From NCBI GenBank assembly GCA_036004405.1, contig DASYRM010000133.1:1-64000 (forward strand): a DNA stretch of 64,000 nucleotides. The letters are read 5' to 3'. Under the pieces are notes generated by a model. It saw nothing but the letters and a program-made list of their open reading frames with translations, ran no database searches and had not been told where the DNA came from. This stretch comes from DASYRM01 sp036004405. GTDB taxonomy: Bacteria; Acidobacteriota; Vicinamibacteria; Vicinamibacterales; UBA2999. The translations under genes and the position numbers were made by a program. Shown here piece by piece: positions 1 to 8,521 of this stretch; the stretch's first letter is position 1, and every line of letters begins with the position of its first letter.

Positions 1-185
1 ACGCGCATCGTGTCGCCCCCGCGCACGGTGGGCACGTAGCCGCCCGCCGGTCCGTCCATGAAGTGGCGGCAGCGGGCCGCGAGCGACTGCTGTTCGTCCT
101 GCGTGAGCCAGCCCCGCAGCCAGACGGCTCCAGGGGCCACAGTGACCGCGGTCGGCGCGATGATCGTGTCGAAGGGCAATGACAC
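1..185 (-). CDS. alkB: AlkB-type 2OG-Fe(II) DNA dealkylase, N-terminal part (runs off the left edge)
   Basis: The minus strand is open from a GTG at 185 to the window edge, giving 61 residues. They include VWLRGWLTQDEQQSLAARC and then PTVRGGDTMR. This matches the N-terminus of AlkB proteins, where a short beta-strand region is followed by a helix and a P-x-x-x-GG-x-M segment before the catalytic jelly roll. AlkB enzymes oxidatively remove alkyl groups from DNA or RNA bases using Fe(II) and 2-oxoglutarate. The HxD...H iron ligands lie outside the window and cannot be checked. The gene sits 33 nt downstream of the DUF1588-type gene on the same strand, separated by a hairpin. No strong ribosome site precedes the GTG, so a start at the nearby in-frame TTG codons is possible. 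Confidence 0.72.
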   Translation of the reverse strand, partial: MSLPFDTIIAPTAVTVAPGAVWLRGWLTQDEQQSLAARCRHFMDGPAGGYVPTVRGGDTMR

Positions 186-210
186 CGGTTCAGACGGTAT
201 CAAGAATCGC

Positions 211-232
211 CGGGCGGTCTAAAGACCGCCCG
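211..232. repeat. REP-like perfect hairpin (10-bp arms)
   Basis: CGGGCGGTCT and its exact reverse complement AGACCGCCCG are separated by AA. The stop codon of the upstream minus-strand gene (219-221) lies inside the hairpin. There is no U-run, so it is a poor intrinsic terminator. The arms resemble those of the hairpins at 5601, 41000 and 50303, and like the copies at 5601 and 41000 it has a CTACG sequence beside the right arm. Confidence 0.6.
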
Positions 233-1547
233 CTACGGCGGCGATGAGCGCGGACCAGCGGGCCGGCGTGGCGCGGAGAATGCGGCGAGCCTGCACCAGA
301 GTATCGGGGGTGCCGGCCTGCCCCGGTGCCGCGCCGCCGGCCACATAGGCCAGCAGGTTCTCGAGCAGCGTCGTCCGGAACGCCTCGGGATACTGCAGCA
401 GCACGCGGCGAAGCTCCACGATGCCGTTGGTCGGCGTGCCGTCCACGAACGCGCCCGACACGTCCACCGTCCCGAGCTGATCCTGCGTCCGCCACCGCCC
501 GATCGGGTCGAAGTTCTCGAGCGCGTACCCGATCGGAAAGAAATTGCGGTGGCAGTTGACGCACGGCTCGGCCGGCAGCGTCTGCGGCGTAATCGGCAGC
601 TCCGGCTTCACGGGCTGGGCGCCGGGGAACCCGTTCGGCAGCGGCGCCCCGAAGTAATGCAGGCGCACCCACTTCGCGCGCGTCGCCGGCGTCGCATAGC
701 CGGCGTCCACCCCGTGCTGGTGCCGCGACGTCACCATCAGGACGCTCCCCTGCCCCAGCAGCCCCGCGCGCTCGGGCGCCGTCAGCGCCACGCGGCGGAA
801 TTCCGGCCCTGTGACGCCTCGCACGCCGTAATGTTTCGCGAGCGGCTCGTTCAGGAAGGTATAGCTGGCGCTCCACAACTCGACCGGATCCCGGTCGTCC
901 CGCAGCTGGCTGAGGAGGAACAGCTCCGTCTCCTTCGCGAACGCGTCGCGCAGCGACGCGTCCCACTCCGGGAAGTGCTTCGTGTCCGGATCCGCGGTGG
1001 CGAGCGCGTCGAGCTGCAGCCACGGGAAGAAGAAGCGCGCCACGAACGCCTGCGCGCGATCGTCGGCGAGCATCCGGCGGACCTGGCGCTCGAGAGCCGC
1101 AGCGTCTGTCAGGCGGTGGGCACGAGCCTCTTTGCGGAGTTCGTCGTCGGGCAGCCCATTCCACAGCAGCGTTGCCAGCCGGGTCGCGATCGCGTCATCG
1201 CCGACGCCCGCCGGCTTCTTCATCCCGGTGCCAAGCGCCGTCTCGATGGCGAGCAGCGCCGCATCCACGGCGGCACGCTGGGGACGCGGCGAACCCACGG
1301 GCGGCATCGCGCCCGCCTGCAGCTGCCGATAGGCGCGCGCCCACAGTACCGGCTGCTCTGCCACCTGCCCGGCATCGAACGCTTCGAGCAGCAGGCCCGA
1401 TGGCGAGCGCAGCCGTCCGTTGTGGCAGCTCGCGCAGTACGTAGCGACCACGGTCGACAGCCGCACACCGCTTTGAGAGGAGGCGCTGCCTTGCGCGGAC
1501 AGATTGACCGTGGCCAGCACGACGAGGGCGGCGGCGATGGACTTCAC
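219..1547 (-). CDS. Secreted DUF1592/DUF1588-type protein with two CxxCH haem-like motifs (short form)
   Basis: The 442-residue protein starts at a GTG that overlaps the ankyrin gene's stop (GTGA). It has an N-terminal signal peptide (MKSIAAALVVLATVNLSAQG). CASCH at residues 38-42 resembles a planctomycete-type cytochrome c site, and CVNCH at 329-333 resembles the site in DUF1588. Between them come the DUF1592-like segment (about 115-245, with LWNGLPDDEL) and the DUF1588-like segment (about 255-350). The end resembles a reduced DUF1585. Compared with the 831-residue relative at 4341-6836 it lacks the DUF1587, carbohydrate-binding-like and DUF1595 parts. These families are secreted, probably haem-binding, and common in Planctomycetes and Acidobacteria. 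The biochemical role is unknown. It is the last gene of a translationally coupled four-gene set. Confidence 0.82.
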   Translation of the reverse strand: MKSIAAALVVLATVNLSAQGSASSQSGVRLSTVVATYCASCHNGRLRSPSGLLLEAFDAGQVAEQPVLWARAYRQLQAGAMPPVGSPRPQRAAVDAALLAIETALGTGMKKPAGVGDDAIATRLATLLWNGLPDDELRKEARAHRLTDAAALERQVRRMLADDRAQAFVARFFFPWLQLDALATADPDTKHFPEWDASLRDAFAKETELFLLSQLRDDRDPVELWSASYTFLNEPLAKHYGVRGVTGPEFRRVALTAPERAGLLGQGSVLMVTSRHQHGVDAGYATPATRAKWVRLHYFGAPLPNGFPGAQPVKPELPITPQTLPAEPCVNCHRNFFPIGYALENFDPIGRWRTQDQLGTVDVSGAFVDGTPTNGIVELRRVLLQYPEAFRTTLLENLLAYVAGGAAPGQAGTPDTLVQARRILRATPARWSALIAAVAGGL

Positions 1548-3010
1548 GGCGTTTGGGCGGCCTTGAGGATCTCGATCAGAGGACCAAGCTCCTTGCGGCT
1601 GGCCATGGCGGCCGCCAGCGGCGTCTGGCCACGCTTGTTCTGCGCCGTGAGATTGGCGCCCTTTGAAATGAGGAACCGCACGATCTCTGGCGCGCCGCGA
1701 TTGGTCACTGCCAGGTGGAGCGCGGTCTCGCCGTTGTCGTTGGCGGCGTTGAGATCGGCCCCGCGTTCGAGCAGCAGCGCGATCGCCTCGACGGCCTCTT
1801 CCGGCGTGCCCTGGTCGTAGGACGGCGCGGCCGGGCTGCCGTCCCGCCAGCCGAGGCCGGCCGCGAACATCAGCGCCGTGGACTTGTTCGGCATCATCGC
1901 CGCCGGATCCGCTCCCGCCGCGAGCAGCAGCTTCATCACCTCGACGTCGCCCGACTTGGCGGCACGCATGAACGGCGTCGCCCCCTTGGCGAGCGCAAAG
2001 TCGCCCATCGTGTGATGGCGCTGGAACATGGGCGCCTTGAGCGCGGCATTGGCGTCGGCCTTCCGGTCCAGCAGGCGCTTCACGATGTCCAGCGCGTCGA
2101 GCCGTCCCGACGGCCGCGGGTTCGGACGGCCGTGGCCGATCGCCAGCCGGTGCATGTCGATGGCGGCATAGAGCGGTCCCATGCCCGCCTCGTTGTCCAC
2201 CACGTTGGGATCGGCGCCGGCGTCGAGCAGGACCGCGGCGAATTCGTAGTTCGCGTTGAGGATGGCCATGACGAGCGCCGTGGCGCCGTCCGGATCGGTG
2301 AGGTTCAGATCCGCTTTCGCCGCCAGCAGCACGCGCGCGGCGTCGAGCGCGTTCTCCCGCGCCGCGTACATGAGCGGCGTCCAGCTGCCAAGCGACAGCA
2401 CCGACTGGCCGGTGCGCCGCCGTGGAAAGGCTAGCGCCGCCGAGCGCACGTTGACGTCGGCGCCACGCTCCAGCAGCACTTTGGTCGCGTCGGGATGATT
2501 CTCGGCCACGGCCCAGATGAGCGCCGTCTCGCCGTACCACTTCTCTCGGGCCTCCACGTGTGCGCCGCGGTCGATGAGCAGACGCAACAGATCGGGCTGC
2601 CCCGTCCGCGCGGCGGTCATCAGGATGGTCTCGCCCTCGGGCAGGACGACATTCGGATCGGCGCCCGCTTCGAGCAGCGCCTCTGCGGCAGCCACGCTAC
2701 CGTTGACGGCTGCCAGCTGCAGCGGCGTCACGCCGTAACGGTTGGGGCGCCGGGCGTCGGCACCCGCGCGCAGCAGCATCCGCGTCAGCTCGAGATCGTC
2801 GGCGCGCACCGCCCAGTGCAGGGCCGTGGTTCCGTCCGGCTCGGCGGCCTCGATCTCGGCCTTCTTCTGGAGGCGCGCGCGCACGCCGGCGCGATCACCC
2901 TGCTTCACCGCGTCGATGAGCGGCGTGGACGCGTCGACGAACGCGGCCGCCCAGACGAGCAGCTCGAGGGCGACGACGACGCACCAGAGGCCGCAGGCGG
3001 CGCGTCGCAT
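1544..3010 (-). CDS. Secreted ankyrin-repeat protein
   Basis: This 488-residue protein starts at the ATG at 3010, which overlaps the DUF1552 stop (TGATG). The longer upstream reading is rejected because the downstream start gives a signal peptide, with a hydrophobic stretch at about residues 6-25. From residue 28 to the end there are about ten ankyrin repeats, seen as recurring G-x-TALHWAV, LLRAGAD and LLEAGADPN elements. Some have long inserted loops, for example around the GQPDLLRLL and PRPSGRLDALD segments. Ankyrin repeats bind proteins, so a periplasmic partner is likely. The direct linkage to the DUF1592, DUF1552 and DUF1588-type genes suggests one secreted complex; this is inference. 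Confidence 0.85.
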   Translation of the reverse strand: MRRAACGLWCVVVALELLVWAAAFVDASTPLIDAVKQGDRAGVRARLQKKAEIEAAEPDGTTALHWAVRADDLELTRMLLRAGADARRPNRYGVTPLQLAAVNGSVAAAEALLEAGADPNVVLPEGETILMTAARTGQPDLLRLLIDRGAHVEAREKWYGETALIWAVAENHPDATKVLLERGADVNVRSAALAFPRRRTGQSVLSLGSWTPLMYAARENALDAARVLLAAKADLNLTDPDGATALVMAILNANYEFAAVLLDAGADPNVVDNEAGMGPLYAAIDMHRLAIGHGRPNPRPSGRLDALDIVKRLLDRKADANAALKAPMFQRHHTMGDFALAKGATPFMRAAKSGDVEVMKLLLAAGADPAAMMPNKSTALMFAAGLGWRDGSPAAPSYDQGTPEEAVEAIALLLERGADLNAANDNGETALHLAVTNRGAPEIVRFLISKGANLTAQNKRGQTPLAAAMASRKELGPLIEILKAAQTP

Positions 3011-4338
3011 CAGAGGCTGACCCGTCCGTTGCTCTCGCCGAACTGCTCGATCGGACTGCCGTACATGCCGGCCACGCTCAACCAGAAGTTCGCCACCGGC
3101 GTCCATTCGCCCGCCAGGACGAAGCGGTTGCCCTTCATGCGCCCGTTGGCGCCGCCCACCACCGCAAGCGGCAGCGGGTAGGCCGAGTGCGCCTGGCCGT
3201 CGCTCATGCCGCCGCCGAAGACGATGAGCGAGTGATCGAGCACCGAGCCGTCGCCGTCGGGCGACCGCCGCAGCTTCTCGACGAACGACGCGAAGAGCGA
3301 CGCGAAGTGGGCGTCGATCTTGGCGTGCAGCGCCATCTTGTCGGGCTGACCACCATGATGCGAGACGTCGTGGTGCGTTTCGGGGATGTTGAGGGCCGGG
3401 TAGGTCCGCTGGCTGGCCTCGCGCGCCATCATGAACGTGAACACGCGCGTCAGATCCGCCTGATACGCGACGGCCAGCAGATCGAACATCACCGCCGCGT
3501 GCTCCTCGAAGGTCTGCGGCACGCCGGCCGGCGCCGTCACCGCCGTGACGCTGGCGGCGTTGTGCGCCTCGGTCTTCTCGATGCGGCGCTCGATCTCGCG
3601 AACAGTGCCCAGATACTCGTCGAGGCGCGCGCGATCCTGCGCGCCCAGACGGCGCTGCAGCTGTTTCGCTTCGCCGGCGACCGAGTCGAGTATGCTGCGG
3701 TTCTCGCGCATCCGCTCCAGACGCTGCTTCTCATCGGCGGCGCGCCCGAACATGCGCTCGAACGCCACGCGCGGGTTGATCTCCATCGGCAGCGGCGACG
3801 TCGGGCCGGCCCACGAGATCGTGTTCATGTAGGCGCAGCTGTATCCGGGGACGCACCCGCCGACGTAGCCCGAGAAATCCTCGGTCGCGAGCTCGAGCGA
3901 GGGAAAGGGCGTGTCCTGGCCGATCTGCCGCGCCAGCACCTGGTCGATCGTGACGCCGACGTGGATGTCCTCGGCCTCGGTCTGCTTCGCCACGGCGCCG
4001 CTCAACCAGCCGGCCGAACTGACCGCGTGATCGGTCACCGTCTTGCCGCCGGCGCGCGACAGGTTGCCGACCACGGTCATCTGGTTCTTGTAGGCCTCGA
4101 GCGGCTTCAGGATGGGCGTGATCTGCAACTCACCCTGCGCCGCCGGCATCCAGTAGTTGTTCGCTCCGGCCATCGGGGCGCCGTTGGGAAAATACACGGC
4201 GCCGAAGCGCATCAGCGCCGGCGACTGCGCCAGCGCCTGGAAGGCCGGGACCATCGACTCGAGGAACGGCAGCGCCAGCGTGGTGCCCATTCCCTTCAAC
4301 ACCGTCCGCCGCGACAACGCCCGTTTGGTAACGAACAT
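3010..4338 (-). CDS. DUF1552 secreted protein with Tat-type signal
   Basis: This 442-residue protein starts at the ATG at 4338, two bases after the DUF1592 stop. The N-terminus has a twin-arginine motif (SRRTVLKG) followed by a hydrophobic stretch ending AFQALAQS, so export by the Tat system is likely. The body matches the DUF1552 family: RFGAVYFPNGAP near the start, WLSGAVAKQTEAEDI, then THHDVSHHGG and VFGGGMSDGQAHS in the second half. DUF1552 proteins usually sit beside DUF1592 proteins, as here, and are related in fold to sulfatase/DUF1501-type secreted proteins. No activity is established. The Tat signal suggests that it folds, perhaps with a cofactor, before export. Confidence 0.9.
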   Translation of the reverse strand: MFVTKRALSRRTVLKGMGTTLALPFLESMVPAFQALAQSPALMRFGAVYFPNGAPMAGANNYWMPAAQGELQITPILKPLEAYKNQMTVVGNLSRAGGKTVTDHAVSSAGWLSGAVAKQTEAEDIHVGVTIDQVLARQIGQDTPFPSLELATEDFSGYVGGCVPGYSCAYMNTISWAGPTSPLPMEINPRVAFERMFGRAADEKQRLERMRENRSILDSVAGEAKQLQRRLGAQDRARLDEYLGTVREIERRIEKTEAHNAASVTAVTAPAGVPQTFEEHAAVMFDLLAVAYQADLTRVFTFMMAREASQRTYPALNIPETHHDVSHHGGQPDKMALHAKIDAHFASLFASFVEKLRRSPDGDGSVLDHSLIVFGGGMSDGQAHSAYPLPLAVVGGANGRMKGNRFVLAGEWTPVANFWLSVAGMYGSPIEQFGESNGRVSL

Positions 4339-4340
4339 GC

Positions 4341-6836
4341 TCAGCCTTCCGATTTTCGCCGCATCTGGAACGGCGTGCTCTTCACGATGCCCATGATGAG
4401 CGCCGAAAACTTCCGATCCTGCGCGCTGGCGTCGCGCACCACGCGGCGCACGACCGGCATGTCGTACTCCTGCAGGCCGCGCCCGAGCCCGTAGGTCATG
4501 AGCTTCTCGGCCAGCGTCTGCACGAACACGTCCGCATGATCGAGCAGCGCGACGCGCAGGCCCGCCACGCCGATGGCGCGCTGGCCGTCGGTCATCGTCC
4601 CCTCGGCGTTCACCTCGCCCCCCACCTCGCGGACGCGCCACGCACCTACGGCGTTGAAGTTCTCGAGCGTGAATCCCAGACCGTCCATCGTCCGATGACA
4701 GCTCGCACACAACGGGTTGGCGCGATGGCTCTCCAGCCGCTCGCGAATCGTGCGCGGCTTGGCGGTGGCGGTCTGCTCGAACGGCGGCACGTTGGCCGGC
4801 GGCGCCGGCGGCGGCGTGCCGAGCAGATTTTCGAGAATCCACTTGCCGCGCAGGGTCGGCGCCGTCCGATCGGCGTGCGAGGTGGCGAGGAGGATGCTGC
4901 CCTTCCCCAGCAGCCCGCGGCGCGCCTCGCCGGCCAGCGTGACGCGCCGGAACTGCGGACCGTAGATGCCGCTCAGCCCGTAATGCTTGGCCAGCCGCTC
5001 GTTGACGAAGGTGTAGTCCGCGGTCATCAGGTCGAGGACGTCGCGATCTTCCTTGACGATGCTGCCGAAGAAGAGCTCGGTCTCGCGGCGGAAGGCGTCG
5101 CGCAGGTCGTTGTCGAAGTCCGGGAACTCGTCGGTGTTGGGCGCGACGTTCTGCAGGTTGCGGATGTGGAGCCACTGCCCCGCGAAGTTCTCCACCAGCG
5201 CGCCGGCCTTCGGGTCCGCGAGCATCCGCCGCACCTGCGCCTCGAGCACCGCCGGCTGGCGCAGCCGGCCCGCCACGGCAAGATCGAGCAGCGCGTCGTC
5301 GGGCATGCTGCTCCACAGGAAGAACGACAGGCGCGACGCCAGCTCCACGTCGTTGACCCGGTAGGGCGTACCCGGGGCGAGACCCGCAGGATCTTCCTCG
5401 ACACGGAAGATGAACGTCGGGCTGGCCAGCAGGCGCCGCAGCGCGAGCTGGATACCGGCGTCGAAGCTGCCCTTCTTCCGCCCGTCGCGATAGAACTCCA
5501 GGAGCGGTGCCACGTCGCGGTCGGCCACCGGACGACGGTAGGCGCGGCGCGCGAGCGTGGTCAGGATGCGTCGAGCGCACGACTCTTCGTCCGCGGCGTC
5601 AGGCGGACCTGACTTGTCCGCCGTAGCTTTAGCGGAGGCGGAAGGTCCGCCTCTACGTACCGGGGTGGGCCTGCATACGAACACTCGTTGGCGGCTCGGC
5701 GTGTCGCCTGGACCCGTCGGATTGAACGGCCCTTTGATGGTGAGCGACTTCACGTGCGGCCGGCCCGTGGAGTCGTAGGTGCCGGCGTTGCTGCGCAGGA
5801 ACGGCCGCAGCCGGTTGGTGTTCTCGGCCATCTTGCGGACGAACGTGGCGGCCACCAGCCGCGGGCCCGCCTTGACGGGCACGCGCACGTGCAGCCGCGC
5901 ATCCGTCGCGTCCGACTTGTCGGTGATGGTGCCCGTCTGCCCCTCTTCCACTGCGCCGCCGATGTCCCCGAGGAACACGCGCTCGCCATCCACGGATATC
6001 TCGAGCTGGTGCGAATGCTCGAGGCCCCTAATGCCTTCGAGGTTGTTGCGAAGCAGCGCGACACGCACGTCGTATTCGCCGTCGAGCGGGAAGGTGTAGC
6101 GCACGCCAATGCCGCCCACGGTGCCGAACGGCAACCCCTCGAGCTGCTGGCTCTGCGACTGATCGCCCTTCGTATAGAACGTGTCGGAGCCGGGCGCCGT
6201 GGTCATGTCGCCCACGGCCAGCGCGCTGACGCGATCGGCGGCCGTGAGATAGCGGTCGAGCAGCGACGGCGACACCACCAGGAGATCGGCGTTGTTGTCG
6301 AACCCGAACGCGGAATCGTCGGCGGGCAGCAGCGACCGGACGTCGACGTCGATCGCCAGCAGGTCTCGCACGACGTTCGCGTACTCGGCGCGGTTGAGGC
6401 GGTGCAGGAGCGGCCGGCCCGGATTGGGCGTCGCCGTGCGGTCGAGCGCCGCAGCCAGTTCGGACACGAGCGCCGCAGCCGTGGCTCCGTCGGGTCGCGG
6501 CATGCCGGCCGGCGGCATCGCGCCGGCGCGCACCTTGCGCACCACCTTTTCCCACGTCGCGGCGTGCGGGACGACGTTGGCGACGTCGAGCCCATCAAGG
6601 GTCAGCTCGCCCGAGCGCACGCGCTGGTTGTGACACGTGACGCAGTAGCGATCGAGGGTGGCGCGCGCCGTCGGCGCGGGTGCCCCTCGCGCCGGAGTCA
6701 CCGACGGCGCGCCTTGACGGGGGGCCGCCGACGGCGAGATCGACGCGGCCACAGCCAGCCCGCAACACAGGGCGGCCCGCGTCAGGTGCCGTCTCGGCCA
6801 ACGATCGGCCCGCGGGCCTGGCGCGTGCAGACGCAT
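4341..6836 (-). CDS. DUF1587-DUF1595-DUF1592-DUF1588-DUF1585 cytochrome-type secreted protein
   Basis: I chose the ATG at 6836 over the adjoining TTG, giving 831 residues. After a signal-like N-terminus there is CVTCH at 65-69 (PSCyt1-like haem site), DUF1587 at about 145-207, an insert rich in beta-strands, and DUF1595 from about 417. DUF1592 runs from about 485 to 620. DUF1588 runs from about 630 to 735, with CASCH at 710-714, and DUF1585 follows to the end. This is the full domain order of the family. The proteins are probably secreted multi-domain haem proteins of unknown reaction. An odd run of about 24 residues (around 391-415, containing SASAKATADKSGPP) interrupts the usual CRP-to-EE-x-CA region and is encoded by the hairpin at 5601-5652. 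A TATAAA-like -10 lies at 6854-6859 (minus strand). The gene heads the operon. Confidence 0.9.
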   Translation of the reverse strand: MRLHAPGPRADRWPRRHLTRAALCCGLAVAASISPSAAPRQGAPSVTPARGAPAPTARATLDRYCVTCHNQRVRSGELTLDGLDVANVVPHAATWEKVVRKVRAGAMPPAGMPRPDGATAAALVSELAAALDRTATPNPGRPLLHRLNRAEYANVVRDLLAIDVDVRSLLPADDSAFGFDNNADLLVVSPSLLDRYLTAADRVSALAVGDMTTAPGSDTFYTKGDQSQSQQLEGLPFGTVGGIGVRYTFPLDGEYDVRVALLRNNLEGIRGLEHSHQLEISVDGERVFLGDIGGAVEEGQTGTITDKSDATDARLHVRVPVKAGPRLVAATFVRKMAENTNRLRPFLRSNAGTYDSTGRPHVKSLTIKGPFNPTGPGDTPSRQRVFVCRPTPVRRGGPSASAKATADKSGPPDAADEESCARRILTTLARRAYRRPVADRDVAPLLEFYRDGRKKGSFDAGIQLALRRLLASPTFIFRVEEDPAGLAPGTPYRVNDVELASRLSFFLWSSMPDDALLDLAVAGRLRQPAVLEAQVRRMLADPKAGALVENFAGQWLHIRNLQNVAPNTDEFPDFDNDLRDAFRRETELFFGSIVKEDRDVLDLMTADYTFVNERLAKHYGLSGIYGPQFRRVTLAGEARRGLLGKGSILLATSHADRTAPTLRGKWILENLLGTPPPAPPANVPPFEQTATAKPRTIRERLESHRANPLCASCHRTMDGLGFTLENFNAVGAWRVREVGGEVNAEGTMTDGQRAIGVAGLRVALLDHADVFVQTLAEKLMTYGLGRGLQEYDMPVVRRVVRDASAQDRKFSALIMGIVKSTPFQMRRKSEG
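5601..5652. repeat. REP-like element inserted in frame in the DUF1592 gene
   Basis: The outer arms are AGGCGGACCT (5601-5610) and AGGTCCGCCT (5643-5652), an exact inverted repeat, with inner arms TCCGC (5616-5620) and GCGGA (5632-5636). On the minus strand, 5608-5622 reads GGCGGACAAGTCAGG, identical to 50391-50405. The element therefore belongs to the same family as the intergenic element at 50303. Here it is translated as part of the protein. Confidence 0.75.
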
Positions 6837-6960
6837 CAATGGAAAGTGCCTTGTTTATAGCATCTTAGGCGGCACACTTCCCATCCCCAAGACAGGTGAC
6901 CGCCACGCCTGGCGCTATCATCGGATCTCGCTCATCAGAAGACTTTGGCCCGGACTTCCC

Positions 6961-7278
6961 ATGAACACGCCGCGATTCCTCGAACAGATTGCCGCCGCCC
7001 ACGGATGCTCCGCCGAGCTGGCCCGGGCGGTGATGACCGACTGCCTCGCCGCGCTGCACCAGGCGAGCTACACACACGGCACCGCCGCCGGCGTGGCCGC
7101 CGCCCATGAACAGCTGGGGGGCCTTGCCGCCTGGCACCTCATGGGGCTGGTGGTGGATGCCGCCGACACCGGCAACCCCGGTTCACTCGTGCAGGCCTAC
7201 GTGAAGGTGGAGGCCAACCCCGCTCAGTACGATCCGATCTGGGCGCAGTGGGACGACGAGAAGGCGCGCGGCAAGTAG
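6961..7278 (+). CDS. Hypothetical cytosolic protein, 105 aa
   Basis: This is a 105-residue ORF with strongly GC-biased third positions. It has no signal peptide or membrane segment. The N-terminal two thirds look helical (FLEQIAAAHG, ARAVMTDCLAALHQ, VAAAHEQLGGLAAWHL). The C-terminus is charged (QWDDEKARGK). I do not recognise a family. It is divergent from the DUF1592 operon, with 124 bp between the start codons. The downstream gene on the other strand ends 24 bp away, so it appears to be monocistronic. Confidence 0.6.
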   Translation: MNTPRFLEQIAAAHGCSAELARAVMTDCLAALHQASYTHGTAAGVAAAHEQLGGLAAWHLMGLVVDAADTGNPGSLVQAYVKVEANPAQYDPIWAQWDDEKARGK

Positions 7279-7301
7279 AGCCCGCTCGACTCCCAGGCGG
7301 A

Positions 7302-8090
7302 CTACTTCGCGTGGTCGATGCCTTCCGCGCAGGCGAACTCGCGGAGCTGGTCGTCGCCCTTCTCGGCTTTGCGATACGTCTTCACCGTCTCCCATGGCTC
7401 GGTGAGCGCGACGGGATCGGTAACGTTGATGCGATCCTCGAGGACGCCCGGCGCGATGAACCGGATGCGCTCCTTCACGGTCATCTTGTCGCTGTGGGGC
7501 GAGAAGCCTTCGATGTAGCTCTTGTCGTTGAGCGCCACCGTCTCGACCACGAGCGTGTCGCCTTCCCAGTGCCCGGTTGAAAAGCCGGCGTAGGTCGGGT
7601 CGTCGAGCACGAGCTGCGTCGGCTTCCTGCCGTCGAGATACACGCGGCGCAGCGCGTCGTTGAGCTCGCTGAAGAAGGTGATCTTGTCCCTGGTCTGCAT
7701 CACCTCCATGCCGTACGCCATGTTCATCATGGCCGGCATGCCGGGCGGCAGGCACTTGGCCGTGTTGTCCGAGGACGAGTCGCCGGCCACTCGCGCCTTC
7801 GAAATGGCCTGCCACTTCGCCAGGTACTCCGGCTTCAGCTTGGGCGCGTTCGGAGCGCGGCCGCGCGAGCCGTCTGAGAGCGGCGCCGTACGTGTGGGCG
7901 GCGGCAAGGGCTGCCCAAGCGCCGGCGGTCCGCCGGCGCGTGGTCCCGGCGGCGGCGCGCCGGCACGTCCGTCGGGCGGTGGCCCGAAGGCGTTGGTGGG
8001 GCGATAGACGCCGGAGAAGTCCGGCGGCGACTGCGCGATCAAGACCGGCGCGATCACCACGAGCAGCAACCCAGTCACGGGAAGTCTCAT
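7302..8090 (-). CDS. Secreted hypothetical protein of acidobacterial type with Pro/Gly-rich linker
   Basis: The 262-residue protein starts at the ATG at 8090; a purine-rich AAGGAA lies 6-8 nt upstream, which favours it over the ATG at 8096. It has a signal peptide ending near VLIAQS, then PPDFSGVYRP, a low-complexity Pro/Gly-rich segment (about residues 35-70) and a compact domain with KCLPPGMP, a TFFSELNDALRRVY stretch and GHWEGDTLVVET. The GHWEGDTLVVET pattern is shared by a large group of secreted acidobacterial and proteobacterial proteins of unknown function. These are often found next to DUF6152 genes, as here (8132-8521). The two genes are on the same strand with 41 bp between them. 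Confidence 0.78.
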   Translation of the reverse strand: MRLPVTGLLLVVIAPVLIAQSPPDFSGVYRPTNAFGPPPDGRAGAPPPGPRAGGPPALGQPLPPPTRTAPLSDGSRGRAPNAPKLKPEYLAKWQAISKARVAGDSSSDNTAKCLPPGMPAMMNMAYGMEVMQTRDKITFFSELNDALRRVYLDGRKPTQLVLDDPTYAGFSTGHWEGDTLVVETVALNDKSYIEGFSPHSDKMTVKERIRFIAPGVLEDRINVTDPVALTEPWETVKTYRKAEKGDDQLREFACAEGIDHAK

Positions 8091-8100
8091 ACCCATTCCT

Positions 8101-8134
8101 TCACCCCGCCACCTCACCCGCCCTACCCGCCCTA
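8101..8134. repeat. Degenerate CTACCCGCC array
   Basis: Between the DUF6152 stop and the next gene there are ACCTCACCCGCC and CTACCCGCC units, about 9 nt long. The same unit recurs at 42014, 42591 and 61531. Confidence 0.5.
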
Positions 8135-8521
8135 GTCGTTGGGCGGGGCGTTGGGAAGCACCCGGCCGTCGGGCAGCGTCACCCGGGCAATCATGCCCAC
8201 CTTGCTGCCGTCCTTCGACGGGCTGTAGTAGACCTGCACCTCGTCGCCCGGTTTCACCACCTTCGGCGTCCAGCCGGCACGCAGCAGTACGCCGGGCGCC
8301 CGACCCTCCATCGCCCAGTCCACCTTGTTTCCCTTGCCGTCGTCCACGGTGACGTAGAGCCAGGTGTGGGGATTGGACCAGCGGAACTCCTTCACGACGC
8401 CCTTGGCGAGGAGCACCGTCTCCACCGCGAACGCGACGTTGCTGTGGTGGGAAAAGGCCGGCAGGTCGCCGAGCGGCAGCGCCGCGAACAGGACGAGCAG
8501 CACCCTCACGCGAGCCTTCAT
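8132..8521 (-). CDS. DUF6152 family secreted protein
   Basis: This 129-residue protein begins at an ATG preceded by GGAGG (8 nt). It has a signal peptide ending near LPAFSHHS. The mature part has the family's hallmark HHSNVAF start, then KEFRWSNPHTWLYVTV and a VQVYYSPSKDGSKVG hairpin, giving a small all-beta domain. DUF6152 proteins are periplasmic with no known activity; the paired histidines next to the cleavage site could bind a metal, which is a guess. It is first in a two-gene unit with the secreted protein at 7302-8090. Confidence 0.85.
   Translation of the reverse strand: MKARVRVLLVLFAALPLGDLPAFSHHSNVAFAVETVLLAKGVVKEFRWSNPHTWLYVTVDDGKGNKVDWAMEGRAPGVLLRAGWTPKVVKPGDEVQVYYSPSKDGSKVGMIARVTLPDGRVLPNAPPND

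Noticed and set aside
211..232. Hairpin at 211-232 as an intrinsic terminator
   Set aside because: It has no U-run on either side and overlaps the stop codon; it is better explained as one of the REP-like elements.
219..2540. A single 773-residue protein reading through the ankyrin region in another frame
   Set aside because: The first half of that frame has no recognisable folds and overlaps a clear ankyrin gene. A GTG at 1547 with a signal peptide gives a good start for the DUF1588-type protein.
3010..3106. Ankyrin protein start at 3106
   Set aside because: The upstream 32 residues overlap the DUF1552 coding region and would bury the signal peptide; the ATG at 3010 overlaps the DUF1552 stop as in a coupled pair.
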